From positions 1 to 12,785 of the forward strand of contig DAOWJL010000034.1 in NCBI GenBank assembly GCA_030640385.1: a stretch of DNA of 12,785 nucleotides, in the 5' to 3' direction. Position 1 is the stretch's first letter. Every line of letters begins with the position of its first letter. Under the pieces are notes generated by a model that saw only the letters and a list, made by a program, of their open reading frames with translations, was not told where the DNA came from and searched no databases. The position numbers and the translations under genes were made by a program. The stretch is from Dehalococcoidia bacterium (lineage in GTDB: Bacteria; Chloroflexota; Dehalococcoidia; Dehalococcoidales; G020351185). Positions 1 to 7,407 of the stretch are shown here, one piece after another.

Positions 1-180
1 ATACCAGAAAGCCTGATGTCGCAATTGAAAATAGGTGGGCGTATGGTGATTCCAGTTGGTTCACGTTATGACCAGGACCTTTATAAAATTATAAAACAAA
101 AAAACAAGAATATAGTCTGTAATCTTGGGGGCTGCCGTTTCGTCTCCCTCATCGGTGGAGATGCCTGGGCAGAGGAATAA
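1..180 (+). CDS. pcm: Protein-L-isoaspartate O-methyltransferase, C-terminal part (partial)
   Basis: The frame is open from the first base and ends at a TAA at 178-180, giving the last 59 residues of a protein whose start lies outside the window. The residues IPESLMSQLKIGGRMVIPVG, followed by a strand-rich tail with LGGCRFVSLIGGDAW, match the end of the PCMT family. In that family the phrase 'IP..L..QLK.GGR.V.PVG' forms the last core strand of the SAM-dependent methyltransferase fold, and 'V.FVPL.G' closes the protein. The family repairs isoaspartyl residues in aged cytoplasmic proteins. The SAM-binding motifs are upstream and cannot be checked. The assignment rests on the C-terminal pattern alone, but that pattern is distinctive. 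The next gene on the same strand starts 83 bases later behind its own predicted promoter, so it is probably a separate transcription unit. Confidence 0.8.
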   Translation: MPESLMSQLKIGGRMVIPVGSRYDQDLYKIIKQKNKNIVCNLGGCRFVSLIGGDAWAEE

Positions 181-203
181 CGGATATTCCCTCATATGGT
201 TAC

Positions 204-233
204 TTGCCGTGTTTACCGTTTATTATTTATAAT
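204..233 (+). promoter_or_regulatory. Predicted sigma-70-type promoter for the EF-G-like gene
   Basis: A -35-like TTGCCG (204-209) is followed by an 18-base spacer and a perfect -10 TATAAT (228-233). Transcription would begin near 240, leaving a leader of about 24 bases before the ATG at 264. That leader contains the ribosome site GAAGGTGAT. This comes from reading the sequence against the consensus; no start-site data are available. Confidence 0.5.
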
Positions 234-263
234 AATTGCTAAACAAGAAATGAAGGTGATTAG

Positions 264-2333
264 ATGAAACAATTCCAGCCGGATAATATTCACAACGCCG
301 TCTTGCTTTCCCATAGCGGTGCCGGCAAGACGTCGCTATCGGAAGCAATCCTGTTTACCAGTGGGGAGATTAAGAGACTGGGCAGGGTTGATGCTGGTAG
401 CACCACCTCGGATTACGACCCGGATGAAATAAAACGTAAAATAAGCATTAATCTGGCACTGCTACCCTGCCAGTGGCAGAATAAAAAGATAAACCTTGTT
501 GATGTACCCGGATATTCCGATTTTATCGGTGAAGTCAGGGCGGCGGTAAGGGTTTGTGAAGGGGCTATAGTTATCGTCTCGGCGGCGGCCGGTATTAAGG
601 TCGGCACCGAGCAGGCGTGGGCATATAGTGAAGATGCCGGCATGGCTCGTCTTATCTTCATTAATAAGATGGACCGCGAAAACGCTAATTTCAATAAGAC
701 AATTGAACAGGTACAATCAAGTTTCGGTAATAAATGTATGCCACTGCAGGTACCTGTCGGCGCCCACAACGATTTCAAGGGTATAGTCGACCTGTTGACA
801 TTAAAGTGTTACATCGGTGATAAAGCCGAGGAAAGCGAAATACCGGCATCACTTAAAGATCAGGCAGACTCTATGCGGGAGAAGATGGTTGAGGCAATTG
901 CCGAGGTTGATGATGTCCTGATTGAAAAATATCTCGGCGGGGAGGAAATCAGTCAGGAGGAACTGGTAAAAAGCCTCAAGCAGGCAGTATTGAGTGGCAA
1001 GATTGTGCCGGTACTAGCCGGCTCGGCATTGCAAAACGTAGCCATCCGCCAGTTACTGGATGCTGTTTGCAACTACCTGCCATCAGCAAATGAGGTGGAG
1101 ATAGTTACCGGCGCTGACTCCAAGATAACCGATGTTAAACCCGACCGGCAATCGCCACTGGCGGCGCTGGTGTTTAAGACAAGTGCCGACCCATATGTCG
1201 GCAAGCTTACACATTTCCGGGTTTTCTCCGGTGCTATTGACAGCAATTCACAGGTCTGGAATGCAAATCGGAATAGTGCCGAACGCATCGGACAACTTTT
1301 TGTTATCAGGGGTAAAAATCAGGATCCGGTGCCTCAGATTGGGGCGGGAGATATAGGCGCCGTAGCCAAACTGAATATAACCGTTACCGGGGATACGCTG
1401 GGTATTCAGGATAAACCGGTAAAAGTAGCATCGACAACCTTCCCTGAACCGGTTTATAGCGTGGCGGTGCATCCGAAGACAAAGGCAGACCTTGATAAAC
1501 TGGGTTCGGCGCTAATGCGCTTGACCGAAGAGGACCTGACATTACGCATGCACCGGGATAATGATACTAGCGAGACAATTCTATCCGGTATGGGCGATAC
1601 CCAGCTTGATGTCGCCGCCGAGAAGATGCAGCGTAAGTTCAGTGTCGGTGTTGAACTGACAACCCCCAAAGTGCCCTATAAAGAAACTATTACCCAGCCG
1701 GCAAAAGCCGAGTACAAACACAAAAAACAATCCGGCGGGCATGGCCAGTACGGACATGTTCTGCTGGAGCTGACACCGTTACCACGCGATAGCGCAAATG
1801 AGTTTGCCAGTACGGTAGTAGGCGGTTCTGTGCCAAAGAATTATATCCCGGCAGTGCATAAGGGTGTTAACGAGGCAATCAAAGAAGGTGTTCTTGCCGG
1901 TTTTCCTGTTGTTAGCGTAAAAGCAAATATTTATGATGGCAGCTATCATCCGGTGGATTCCTCTGAAATTTGTTTTAAGATTGCCGGTGCCGGTGCCTTC
2001 AGGAGGGGGCTTTCCGAAGGGCAACCCATTCTGCTGGAGCCGATTATGGACATAAAGGTAATCGTTCCCGGAGACTTTACCGGAGATATTATCAGCGACA
2101 TGAATACAAAGCGAGCCCGGGTGCAGGGCATGAATCCATCGGACGGCAATAATGTTATAGAGGCACAGGCGCCACTGGCAGAAGTACAGCGCTATGCTAT
2201 TGACCTGAAATCAATAACCCAGGGCAAGGGCACTTTCACTATGGAGTTCAGCCACTATGAGGAAGTGCCGGCGCACATAAGCCAGAAGATTATCGATGAG
2301 CGCCAGGCTAAGAAGGAAGCGGAGAAGAGCTAA
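264..2333 (+). CDS. Elongation factor G-like GTPase, EF-G-2 type
   Basis: This is a 689-residue protein with the full EF-G domain order: GTPase domain (about 1-280), beta-barrel domain II (about 290-385), domain III (about 395-470), domain IV with KKQSGGHGQYG (about 480-600) and domain V ending in EFSHYEEVP. The GTPase motifs are the P-loop SHSGAGKTS (16-24), DVPGY in switch II (80-84) and NKMD (134-137). Canonical EF-G has DTPGH at switch II. Here the catalytic histidine is tyrosine and the invariant switch I threonine region reads RKISI. As I recall it, the Thermus EF-G-2 paralogue also has a DxPGY switch II, the HGQYG loop and a similar C-terminus, so I assign this gene to that paralogue family rather than to main FusA. 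EF-G-2 proteins bind GTP and ribosomes, but their cellular role is poorly defined. The ATG is preceded by GAAGGTGAT at a normal distance. The gene appears monocistronic and converges on etfA, 22 bases beyond its stop. Confidence 0.9.
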   Translation: MKQFQPDNIHNAVLLSHSGAGKTSLSEAILFTSGEIKRLGRVDAGSTTSDYDPDEIKRKISINLALLPCQWQNKKINLVDVPGYSDFIGEVRAAVRVCEGAIVIVSAAAGIKVGTEQAWAYSEDAGMARLIFINKMDRENANFNKTIEQVQSSFGNKCMPLQVPVGAHNDFKGIVDLLTLKCYIGDKAEESEIPASLKDQADSMREKMVEAIAEVDDVLIEKYLGGEEISQEELVKSLKQAVLSGKIVPVLAGSALQNVAIRQLLDAVCNYLPSANEVEIVTGADSKITDVKPDRQSPLAALVFKTSADPYVGKLTHFRVFSGAIDSNSQVWNANRNSAERIGQLFVIRGKNQDPVPQIGAGDIGAVAKLNITVTGDTLGIQDKPVKVASTTFPEPVYSVAVHPKTKADLDKLGSALMRLTEEDLTLRMHRDNDTSETILSGMGDTQLDVAAEKMQRKFSVGVELTTPKVPYKETITQPAKAEYKHKKQSGGHGQYGHVLLELTPLPRDSANEFASTVVGGSVPKNYIPAVHKGVNEAIKEGVLAGFPVVSVKANIYDGSYHPVDSSEICFKIAGAGAFRRGLSEGQPILLEPIMDIKVIVPGDFTGDIISDMNTKRARVQGMNPSDGNNVIEAQAPLAEVQRYAIDLKSITQGKGTFTMEFSHYEEVPAHISQKIIDERQAKKEAEKS

Positions 2334-2355
2334 ATTATAATCGGGGTTATCGCTT

Positions 2356-3354
2356 TTATTCGGCTAGAAGTTCTCTGGCCTTCTCGGTGAAGGCAGGTAA
2401 CACCTTTTTCCAGTCTCCGACGATACCGAAACGAGCGATATTGAAGATGTTTGCCTCCGCATCTTTGTTTATGGCGATTATATTCCTGGCTCCGCTGCAA
2501 CCGCTGATATGCTGGCTTGAGCCGGAAAGGGCTATCGCCATATAAAATTCCGGGGCTATAATCTTGCCGGTAAGCCCTATCTGGGCTGAATTCTGAACCC
2601 AGCCATTGTCACAGGGAGGCCGGGTGGCACCGATTGCTCCCCTGAGTAGACAAGCCAGCTCTTCAAGCTGCTTGAAGCCTTCGGCACTGCTGATACCCCT
2701 GCCGCCAGCGACAACAACCGCCGCATCCTCAAGCCTTACCCCTTCTTTTATTCGGGATACCTTCTCAATGACCTTCGTTCTGATAGCCGTTGATTCCGGC
2801 TTGGTATCAATAGCAGTAATCTCTCCCTGCCTTGAGTTATCCGGCTCCAGTGGTGAATATACCTTTGGCCTGACGGTAGCGATCTGCGGATAGCAATCAC
2901 TGGTGAAGGTGGCTATGGCATTGCCACCGTAGACGGGTTTTGTTTGCAGTAATTGTTTGGAGTCGGCATCAATAGCCAGCTCTATACAATCGGTGGTAGC
3001 CGACGTGCCCAGCCTGAAAGCCAGCCTGGGTGCCAGGTCACGGCCCGTGGATGTCTGCCCGAGAAGCAGGATGCGTGGCATTACCTGCTTTATTATTACT
3101 TCCATAGCATCGGTGTATGATTCAGCCCTGTAATCTTTAAAAAGTGGATTATCAGCAATATATACTTTATCGGCACCGTAGGCAATAACTCCCTGAGCCA
3201 GGCCGGCAACATTGTCACCTAATATAACGGCGCTCAGTTCCTCCCCCAGATCAGAAGCCAGTTTTCGGCCACAGCCGAGCAGTTCCCTGGCTATATTCGC
3301 CAGCCCGCCCTCTGCAGTTTCAGCCAGCACCATAATACCTTTATATTCAGCCAA
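2356..3354 (-). CDS. etfA: Electron transfer flavoprotein, alpha subunit
   Basis: EtfA pairs with EtfB to form a soluble flavoprotein that passes electrons from dehydrogenases, such as acyl-CoA dehydrogenases, to a membrane quinone reductase or another acceptor. From the chosen start the protein has 332 residues. The N-terminal alpha/beta domain begins AEYKGIMVLAE, a typical EtfA opening. The C-terminal FAD domain carries GGRG (217-220), ATRPPCDNGW (about 243-252), SGSSQH (277-282) and INKD (295-298), all at expected places. The frame extends seven codons further to a TTG at 3375, but no SD precedes that codon. The TTG at 3352-3354 has AGAAGGA ending eight bases upstream and gives the family-typical N-terminus, so I prefer it. 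The gene follows etfB after about 30 bases and is the last of a minus-strand run. No etf-quinone oxidoreductase or acyl-CoA dehydrogenase gene is nearby, so the electron partners are unknown. Confidence 0.93.
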   Translation of the reverse strand: MAEYKGIMVLAETAEGGLANIARELLGCGRKLASDLGEELSAVILGDNVAGLAQGVIAYGADKVYIADNPLFKDYRAESYTDAMEVIIKQVMPRILLLGQTSTGRDLAPRLAFRLGTSATTDCIELAIDADSKQLLQTKPVYGGNAIATFTSDCYPQIATVRPKVYSPLEPDNSRQGEITAIDTKPESTAIRTKVIEKVSRIKEGVRLEDAAVVVAGGRGISSAEGFKQLEELACLLRGAIGATRPPCDNGWVQNSAQIGLTGKIIAPEFYMAIALSGSSQHISGCSGARNIIAINKDAEANIFNIARFGIVGDWKKVLPAFTEKARELLAE

Positions 3355-3383
3355 TTTATAATTCCTTCTTTCCAATCATTGTT

Positions 3384-4184
3384 CTACAGCAACTTTTCCT
3401 GCCTGAGCCTTTCGGCAAGGTTAACCGCCGCTTCTTCAGGGGTTTCTCCATCTATAATCTCGCATTTACCCTCATAAACCGGTTTTAACAGCTTAACCAG
3501 GCGACTGCGCCGGCCGGCGTCTCCGACCCGAGACGGCTCGATGCCGATATCGGCTGGCTTCCAGACAGTCGGTTCCTTTTTCTTGGCCGCCATGATACCC
3601 CTTATGGTCGGGTAGCGGGGCTCACCGATTTCATTACTTATGGTAATCATTGCCGGTAATGTGGTCTCAATGATTTCATAACCGTCATCGGATACCCGTT
3701 CAACTAACGCCTTATCGCCGGAAATATCTATTTTATGAGCAAGTGTTATACCCGGCAGACCAAGTATCTCGGCAATACCGGGACCCACCTGCCCAGCATC
3801 CCGGTCAGCAGACTGGCGGCCACAGAGTATCATGTCATATTCATCAATCTTTTTTATCGCCAGCGCCAGCGCATAGGCCGTTGACCAGCTATCACCATCG
3901 GTAAAAGCTTCATCCTCCAGCAGGATAAGCTCATCAGCCCCCATTGATAATGGTTTTTTTATCACTTCCCTTAATAGATTATTACCCAGGCTTATGGCGG
4001 TTATTTTGCCTCCATGAGTATCCTTCAGTTTGAGTGCCGCCTCCAGGGCATACTCACTATATGGGTCGATTACCGGTGGAATATCTGCCGGCAATACAAC
4101 CCTGTTGGTTGCGGCATCTATCTTGAAGCTGGTCGGTGGCGCTTCGGGGTCGATGACCTGTTTGATACAGACAATTATGTTCAT
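3384..4184 (-). CDS. etfB: Electron transfer flavoprotein, beta subunit
   Basis: This 266-residue protein begins MNIIVCIKQV and has the EtfB features in order. VIDPYSEYALEAAL (about 38-51) is followed by the nucleotide-binding segment CGRQSADRDAGQVGP (121-135), then AEILGLP. The basic partner-recognition loop AAKKKEP lies at 199-205. EtfB makes the heterodimer with EtfA. In simple ETFs it binds AMP, while in bifurcating ETFs the same site holds a second FAD. The VGP loop resembles the second class more than mitochondrial-type EtfB, but this is inference from memory of family alignments. The ATG at 4182-4184 has only a distant AAGGAA upstream, 13 bases away, and no better start is visible. The gene lies 31 bases after prmC and is probably co-transcribed from the prfA promoter. 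Confidence 0.94.
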   Translation of the reverse strand: MNIIVCIKQVIDPEAPPTSFKIDAATNRVVLPADIPPVIDPYSEYALEAALKLKDTHGGKITAISLGNNLLREVIKKPLSMGADELILLEDEAFTDGDSWSTAYALALAIKKIDEYDMILCGRQSADRDAGQVGPGIAEILGLPGITLAHKIDISGDKALVERVSDDGYEIIETTLPAMITISNEIGEPRYPTIRGIMAAKKKEPTVWKPADIGIEPSRVGDAGRRSRLVKLLKPVYEGKCEIIDGETPEEAAVNLAERLRQEKLL

Positions 4185-4215
4185 TATGAATACTTTATTC
4201 CTTGAAGAATATTTT

Positions 4216-5049
4216 TTACTGCGGCAAGACCATGCTCACTATACGGTCGATACCGATTAAATCGGGTTTTACATCTATATCGGCGGTGGGGAAGAGGCTA
4301 TCCAGCAGAGTGGTTACCGCCTCTCTCTGCCCCTGGCCTATCTCCAGCAGCAGGTAGCCTCCGGGGAGGAGTTTCCCATTTACCTGATGGCACAGCCGCC
4401 TGATTTTTTCCAGCCCATCAACACCTCCATCAAGTGCCAGTACCGGCTCAAAACCCCGGGTGTCCAGTTCGGATTGCCTGACATAGGGCAGGTTGGAAAC
4501 AATAAAGTCAACCGGTTCGGGTAGCGGCTCGAGCAGGTCGCCGTTAAGCGGCTTTATTCTATCAACCACTCCGTGTTTATAGCAATTGAAACGGGCTATC
4601 TTCAGGGCAGGGGCTGAAATATCGGTGGCATAGATTTTTGCCCGTGGCAGGTTAAGCGCCAGACTGATGGCGATAATACCACAACCGGTGCCTATATCGG
4701 CGATAAGAGGCATCCGCTGTTTTTGAGCCAGACTAAGAGTTTCATCTACAAGATGCTCGGTTTCCGGCCGCGGAATAAGGACATCATTGTTGACATAAAA
4801 ATCAAGACCGTAGAATTCCCGGTATCCGCTGATATAGGCTGCCGGCTCGCCTTTAAGGCGTCGTTCTAAAAGCTCCTGTAAAATATCCTGCTGTTTTGGA
4901 GTTATTTGTTGCTCAAGATTTTGATAGAACTGCACACGGTTTATTTTCAGGGTTTGCCTCAGCAGCAACTCACCCTCAAGAGGGGTGTTATCGATATTAT
5001 TAGCCGCCAGGACCTGTCGGGTGTGGCAGAAAGACTCCTTTAACCTCAT
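4216..5049 (-). CDS. prmC: Peptide chain release factor N5-glutamine methyltransferase
   Basis: PrmC (HemK) uses S-adenosylmethionine to methylate the glutamine of the GGQ motif in RF1 and RF2, which raises release efficiency. The 277 residues show a helical N-terminal substrate-recognition domain (about 1-75). Next come the linker phrase EFYGLDFYVNNDVLIPRPETE (78-98, with the family's IPRPETE), SAM motif I DIGTGCG (118-124) and the catalytic loop SNLPY (185-189). The family's catalytic loop is NPPY. Here the first proline is leucine, giving NLPY, and the DNA at about 4489-4500 reads this unambiguously. The start ATG overlaps the TGA of prfA as ATGA (5046-5049), which suggests translational coupling with its own substrate's gene. 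Length and all other motifs are normal, so I expect an active enzyme. Confidence 0.94.
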   Translation of the reverse strand: MRLKESFCHTRQVLAANNIDNTPLEGELLLRQTLKINRVQFYQNLEQQITPKQQDILQELLERRLKGEPAAYISGYREFYGLDFYVNNDVLIPRPETEHLVDETLSLAQKQRMPLIADIGTGCGIIAISLALNLPRAKIYATDISAPALKIARFNCYKHGVVDRIKPLNGDLLEPLPEPVDFIVSNLPYVRQSELDTRGFEPVLALDGGVDGLEKIRRLCHQVNGKLLPGGYLLLEIGQGQREAVTTLLDSLFPTADIDVKPDLIGIDRIVSMVLPQ

Positions 5050-6116
5050 ACCAGTTGTGCCTCTAGCTGTTTTGCCTGCTCGCTGGTGGCTATGGCGTTA
5101 ATGAGCTCGTCGAGCTCTCCTTCCAAAATCCGGGGCAGATTATGGAAGGACAAGCCGACACGATGGTCGGTTATTCTGTCCTGGGGGAAGTTATAGGTCC
5201 TTATCTTTTCGGCGCGCTCACCGCTGCCTATCTGAGAGCGGCGCTGTTCGGTTATCTCGCCCTCCTGTTTACTTTGTTCAATGTTAAGGAGTCGGGCGCG
5301 AAGGACAGCCGTAGCTTTCGTTTTGTTTCTGTGCTGGGAACGTTCATCCTGGCATACGGCTACAATACCGGTTGGAAGGTGGGTTATGCGTACTGCGGTG
5401 GCTACCTTGTTCACATTCTGACCGCCGGCACCGCCACTGTGGAAGATGTCAATCCTGATGTCTTTAGGATTTATATACACCTCCACCTCTCTGGCTTCGG
5501 GCAGTACAGCAACGGTGGCTGTCGAGGTATGGATTCTGCCGGAGGATTCAGTTGTCGGCACTCTCTGTACCCGGTGAACGCCCCTTTCGTATTTGAAGCG
5601 GCTGAAAGCCCCCTTGCCTTTAACCTCAAATATGATTTCCTTTATGCTGCCGATGGAGGTTTCATTGGCATCAATGATATCTACGCCCCATTTCTTGCTC
5701 TGTGCGTATCGGCTGTACATCCGGAAGAGGTCGGCGGCAAAAAGCCCGGCTTCATCACCGCCGGTGCCGGCTCTTATCTCAACAATAATATCCCTGTCAT
5801 CATTGGCATCTTTGGGCAGAAGCGCCAGCTTCAACTCGTGAAGCTGGTTTTCCAGCTGTGATTCCAGACTTTCTATCTCATGTTTGACCATAGCCGTCAT
5901 CTCTTCATCCAACCCCTCGGTCAGCATCTTTTTCGTTTCTTCAAGCATCCTGGCTTTATCTTTATAGTTACGGTACAGGGTTACCAGGTTTTCCAAGCCA
6001 GACCTCTCCTGTGCCAGGGCTTGCAGCTTCTTAAGGTCGGCGGTTACCTCCGGTAATGCCATCTGTTCCTCAAGCTCCAGATAACGCTTTTCTATTCTCT
6101 CCAGTCGGGCTAACAT
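5046..6116 (-). CDS. prfA: Peptide chain release factor 1 (RF1)
   Basis: RF1 recognises UAA and UAG in the ribosomal A site and triggers release of the finished peptide. The chosen protein has 356 residues, close to the usual 355-360. It has an N-terminal helical domain (to about 100), the acidic GTGGDEA segment (117-123), the codon-recognition PxT motif as PTT (187-189) and the catalytic GGQ (231-233) in HSGGAGGQNVNK. The PxT tripeptide distinguishes RF1 from RF2, which has SPF. The frame is open 16 codons further to a TTG at 6164. The ATG at 6114-6116 is the better start: it has CAGGAG eight bases upstream, begins MLARLERIE as RF1 proteins do, and the extra codons coincide with a strong promoter. 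The stop overlaps the prmC start, whose product methylates Gln233. Confidence 0.95.
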   Translation of the reverse strand: MLARLERIEKRYLELEEQMALPEVTADLKKLQALAQERSGLENLVTLYRNYKDKARMLEETKKMLTEGLDEEMTAMVKHEIESLESQLENQLHELKLALLPKDANDDRDIIVEIRAGTGGDEAGLFAADLFRMYSRYAQSKKWGVDIIDANETSIGSIKEIIFEVKGKGAFSRFKYERGVHRVQRVPTTESSGRIHTSTATVAVLPEAREVEVYINPKDIRIDIFHSGGAGGQNVNKVATAVRITHLPTGIVAVCQDERSQHRNKTKATAVLRARLLNIEQSKQEGEITEQRRSQIGSGERAEKIRTYNFPQDRITDHRVGLSFHNLPRILEGELDELINAIATSEQAKQLEAQLV

Positions 6117-6135
6117 CAGATTTACTCCTGAAGAA

Positions 6136-6164
6136 ATTGTAGCATAGACGTGGCTGGCACTCAA
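6136..6164 (-). promoter_or_regulatory. Predicted extended -10 promoter for prfA-prmC-etfB-etfA
   Basis: Read on the minus strand, TTGAGT (6159-6164) is followed by a 17-base spacer and TACAAT (6136-6141), and the spacer ends in TGC, giving an extended -10. Transcription should start near 6129, within or at the edge of the ribosome site CAGGAG (6125-6130), leaving a leader of only about 14 bases before the ATG at 6116. The promoter's position supports the downstream start of prfA and indicates that the run is transcribed separately from the nucleotidyltransferase gene that ends at 6225. Confidence 0.6.
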
Positions 6165-6224
6165 ACAATTAAAAAGAAAATGAATAAGTCTAACAGGTAT
6201 AAGTAATAGGGGATTCTGTAAGAC

Positions 6225-7313
6225 CTAACCTACAGGTGTATCGGGCCAGATTTTACTGCCCGGTTTTATATTATAGCCGGCGGTTACGGTTATGTTATCC
6301 GATATTACTGCATCTATTATATTGCTTTCGGCGCCGATGCGGCAGTTGTCGGCGATGATAGAGCGCTTTACTATTGCGCCCTGTTCTATTTTTACGTTAT
6401 GCCAGATAACTGAATCTTCTACTATAGCGCTATCACCTATGGTGCTGCCGGAGCCGATGACCACCGCTCCGTTCAACTTTGCCCTTTCCCCGATAGTGCA
6501 GTTATTGCCGATAACCGCTGGGCCTGTTATCTCAGCCGCCGTGTGGATATTGCTGTCTTCTCCGATAGAAACGTGGGTATTTTTAATAAAGTTGAACTGG
6601 TTACTTTTAGCGTTGAGCAGGTCCCGGTTAAGCTGGTGATATTTCTCCGGGGTGCCGATGTCCATCCAGTAGCATGAAGAAGGAAAGGCATATATCGGCT
6701 CCCCTTTTTGCAGCAGGGGCGGAAATACCCCCTTTTCAAAACTGAACATTGTTTGCGCCGGGATGGAGTTTAAAACATCCGCTTCCATAATATAGGTGCC
6801 GGCGTTTATCATATTGGTGGTTACCTGTTCCCAGCTTGGTTTCTCCAGAAATCGGGTTATTCTGCCCTTGTCATCTGTCTCTATCAGGCCGTAGATGGTG
6901 GGGTCTTCTACCGGGGTAAGGGCGATGGTTATTTTTGCCTTGCGCCGGTTATGCAGGGCTATCATGGCGGATATGTCAAGGTCGGTGAAGATATCCCCGT
7001 TAAGAACAACAAAGGCTTCATCATCCAGATATTGCGCGGTGTTTTTTACCGCTCCGGCTGTCCCCAGCGCCGTCTCCTCTATTGTATAGGTGATACTGAC
7101 ACCGAAGCGGCTGCCGTCACCAATGTAATTCTTGATAGGCTGCGCCAGATGGCTTATTGCCAGTATTACATGCTTTATATTGTGCCGGCTGAGGCGGCGG
7201 ATAACATATTCAATAAAAGGGATATTAACCACCGGCATCATAGATTTGGGTGTGTTAATTGATAGTGGCCTCAGTCTGGTACCCAGCCCACCTACCAGAA
7301 TAACTGCTTTCAT
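6225..7313 (-). CDS. Sugar-phosphate nucleotidyltransferase with left-handed beta-helix domain (mannose-1-phosphate guanylyltransferase-like)
   Basis: This enzyme family joins a nucleoside triphosphate to a sugar 1-phosphate to make an activated sugar for polysaccharide or glycoconjugate synthesis. From the ATG at 7311-7313 the protein has 362 residues. The N-terminal Rossmann-like catalytic domain has the signature GGLGTRLRPL (8-17), TPKSMMPV with the phosphate-contacting lysine (K23), NGD (105-107) for metal binding, EKP (157-159), NAG (170-172) and WMDIGTP (216-222). From about 250 the protein is a run of hexapeptide repeats such as AVIGNNCTIGE, which form a left-handed beta-helix. This architecture is typical of GDP-mannose pyrophosphorylases, but glucose-1-phosphate thymidylyl- or adenylyltransferases look alike, so the nucleotide and sugar are not settled. 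A GTG three codons upstream (7320-7322) could also start the protein. I prefer the ATG because GCGAAG lies about eight bases before it and MKAVILVGG is the family's usual opening. Confidence 0.88.
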   Translation of the reverse strand: MKAVILVGGLGTRLRPLSINTPKSMMPVVNIPFIEYVIRRLSRHNIKHVILAISHLAQPIKNYIGDGSRFGVSITYTIEETALGTAGAVKNTAQYLDDEAFVVLNGDIFTDLDISAMIALHNRRKAKITIALTPVEDPTIYGLIETDDKGRITRFLEKPSWEQVTTNMINAGTYIMEADVLNSIPAQTMFSFEKGVFPPLLQKGEPIYAFPSSCYWMDIGTPEKYHQLNRDLLNAKSNQFNFIKNTHVSIGEDSNIHTAAEITGPAVIGNNCTIGERAKLNGAVVIGSGSTIGDSAIVEDSVIWHNVKIEQGAIVKRSIIADNCRIGAESNIIDAVISDNITVTAGYNIKPGSKIWPDTPVG

Positions 7314-7336
7314 TTTTCGCACTTCGCTTATTTATA

Positions 7337-7373
7337 ATACTGTTTCGGTAGTGTTACCGAGGAAAAACAGTAT
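7337..7373. repeat. Interrupted inverted repeat in the divergent intergenic region
   Basis: The left arm ATACTGTTTCGGTA (7337-7350) pairs with TACCG (7355-7359) and, after a five-base bulge AGGAA (7360-7364), with AAACAGTAT (7365-7373). The loop is GTGT (7351-7354). The arms hold two inverted TCGGTA boxes ten bases apart (7345-7350 and 7355-7360). A third box lies at 7414-7419 inside the opposite promoter. The element could be an operator, or a hairpin at the very 5' end of the nucleotidyltransferase mRNA. It has no T-run on either strand that would make it an obvious terminator. Confidence 0.6.
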
Positions 7374-7397
7374 ATAATATCACGGGTTGTTTGGAAA
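7369..7397 (-). promoter_or_regulatory. Candidate promoter for the nucleotidyltransferase gene
   Basis: On the minus strand, TTTCCA (7392-7397) and TATACT (7369-7374) are separated by 17 bases. They match the consensus at four and five of six positions. Transcription would begin near 7362, leaving a leader of about 49 bases. The -10 overlaps one end of the inverted repeat at 7337-7373. This is the weakest of the promoter calls here. Confidence 0.35.
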
Positions 7398-7407
7398 GCG
7401 GCAATAA

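Noticed and set aside
2334..2355. Possible bidirectional terminator between the convergent EF-G-like gene and etfA
   Set aside because: The only hairpin I find (around ATAATCGGGGTTAT) has about five weak pairs with no proper GC stem, and the following T-rich stretch is interrupted. I cannot support it as a terminator.
3355..3375. The longer etfA start at TTG 3375
   Set aside because: It has no ribosome site and adds residues not typical of EtfA, and the sequence it covers contains the ribosome site for the TTG at 3354.
5142..5861. A 239-codon open frame on the plus strand opposite prfA
   Set aside because: It lies wholly antisense to a well-supported RF1 gene, its translation resembles no family I know, and it is explained by the codon composition of the opposite strand.
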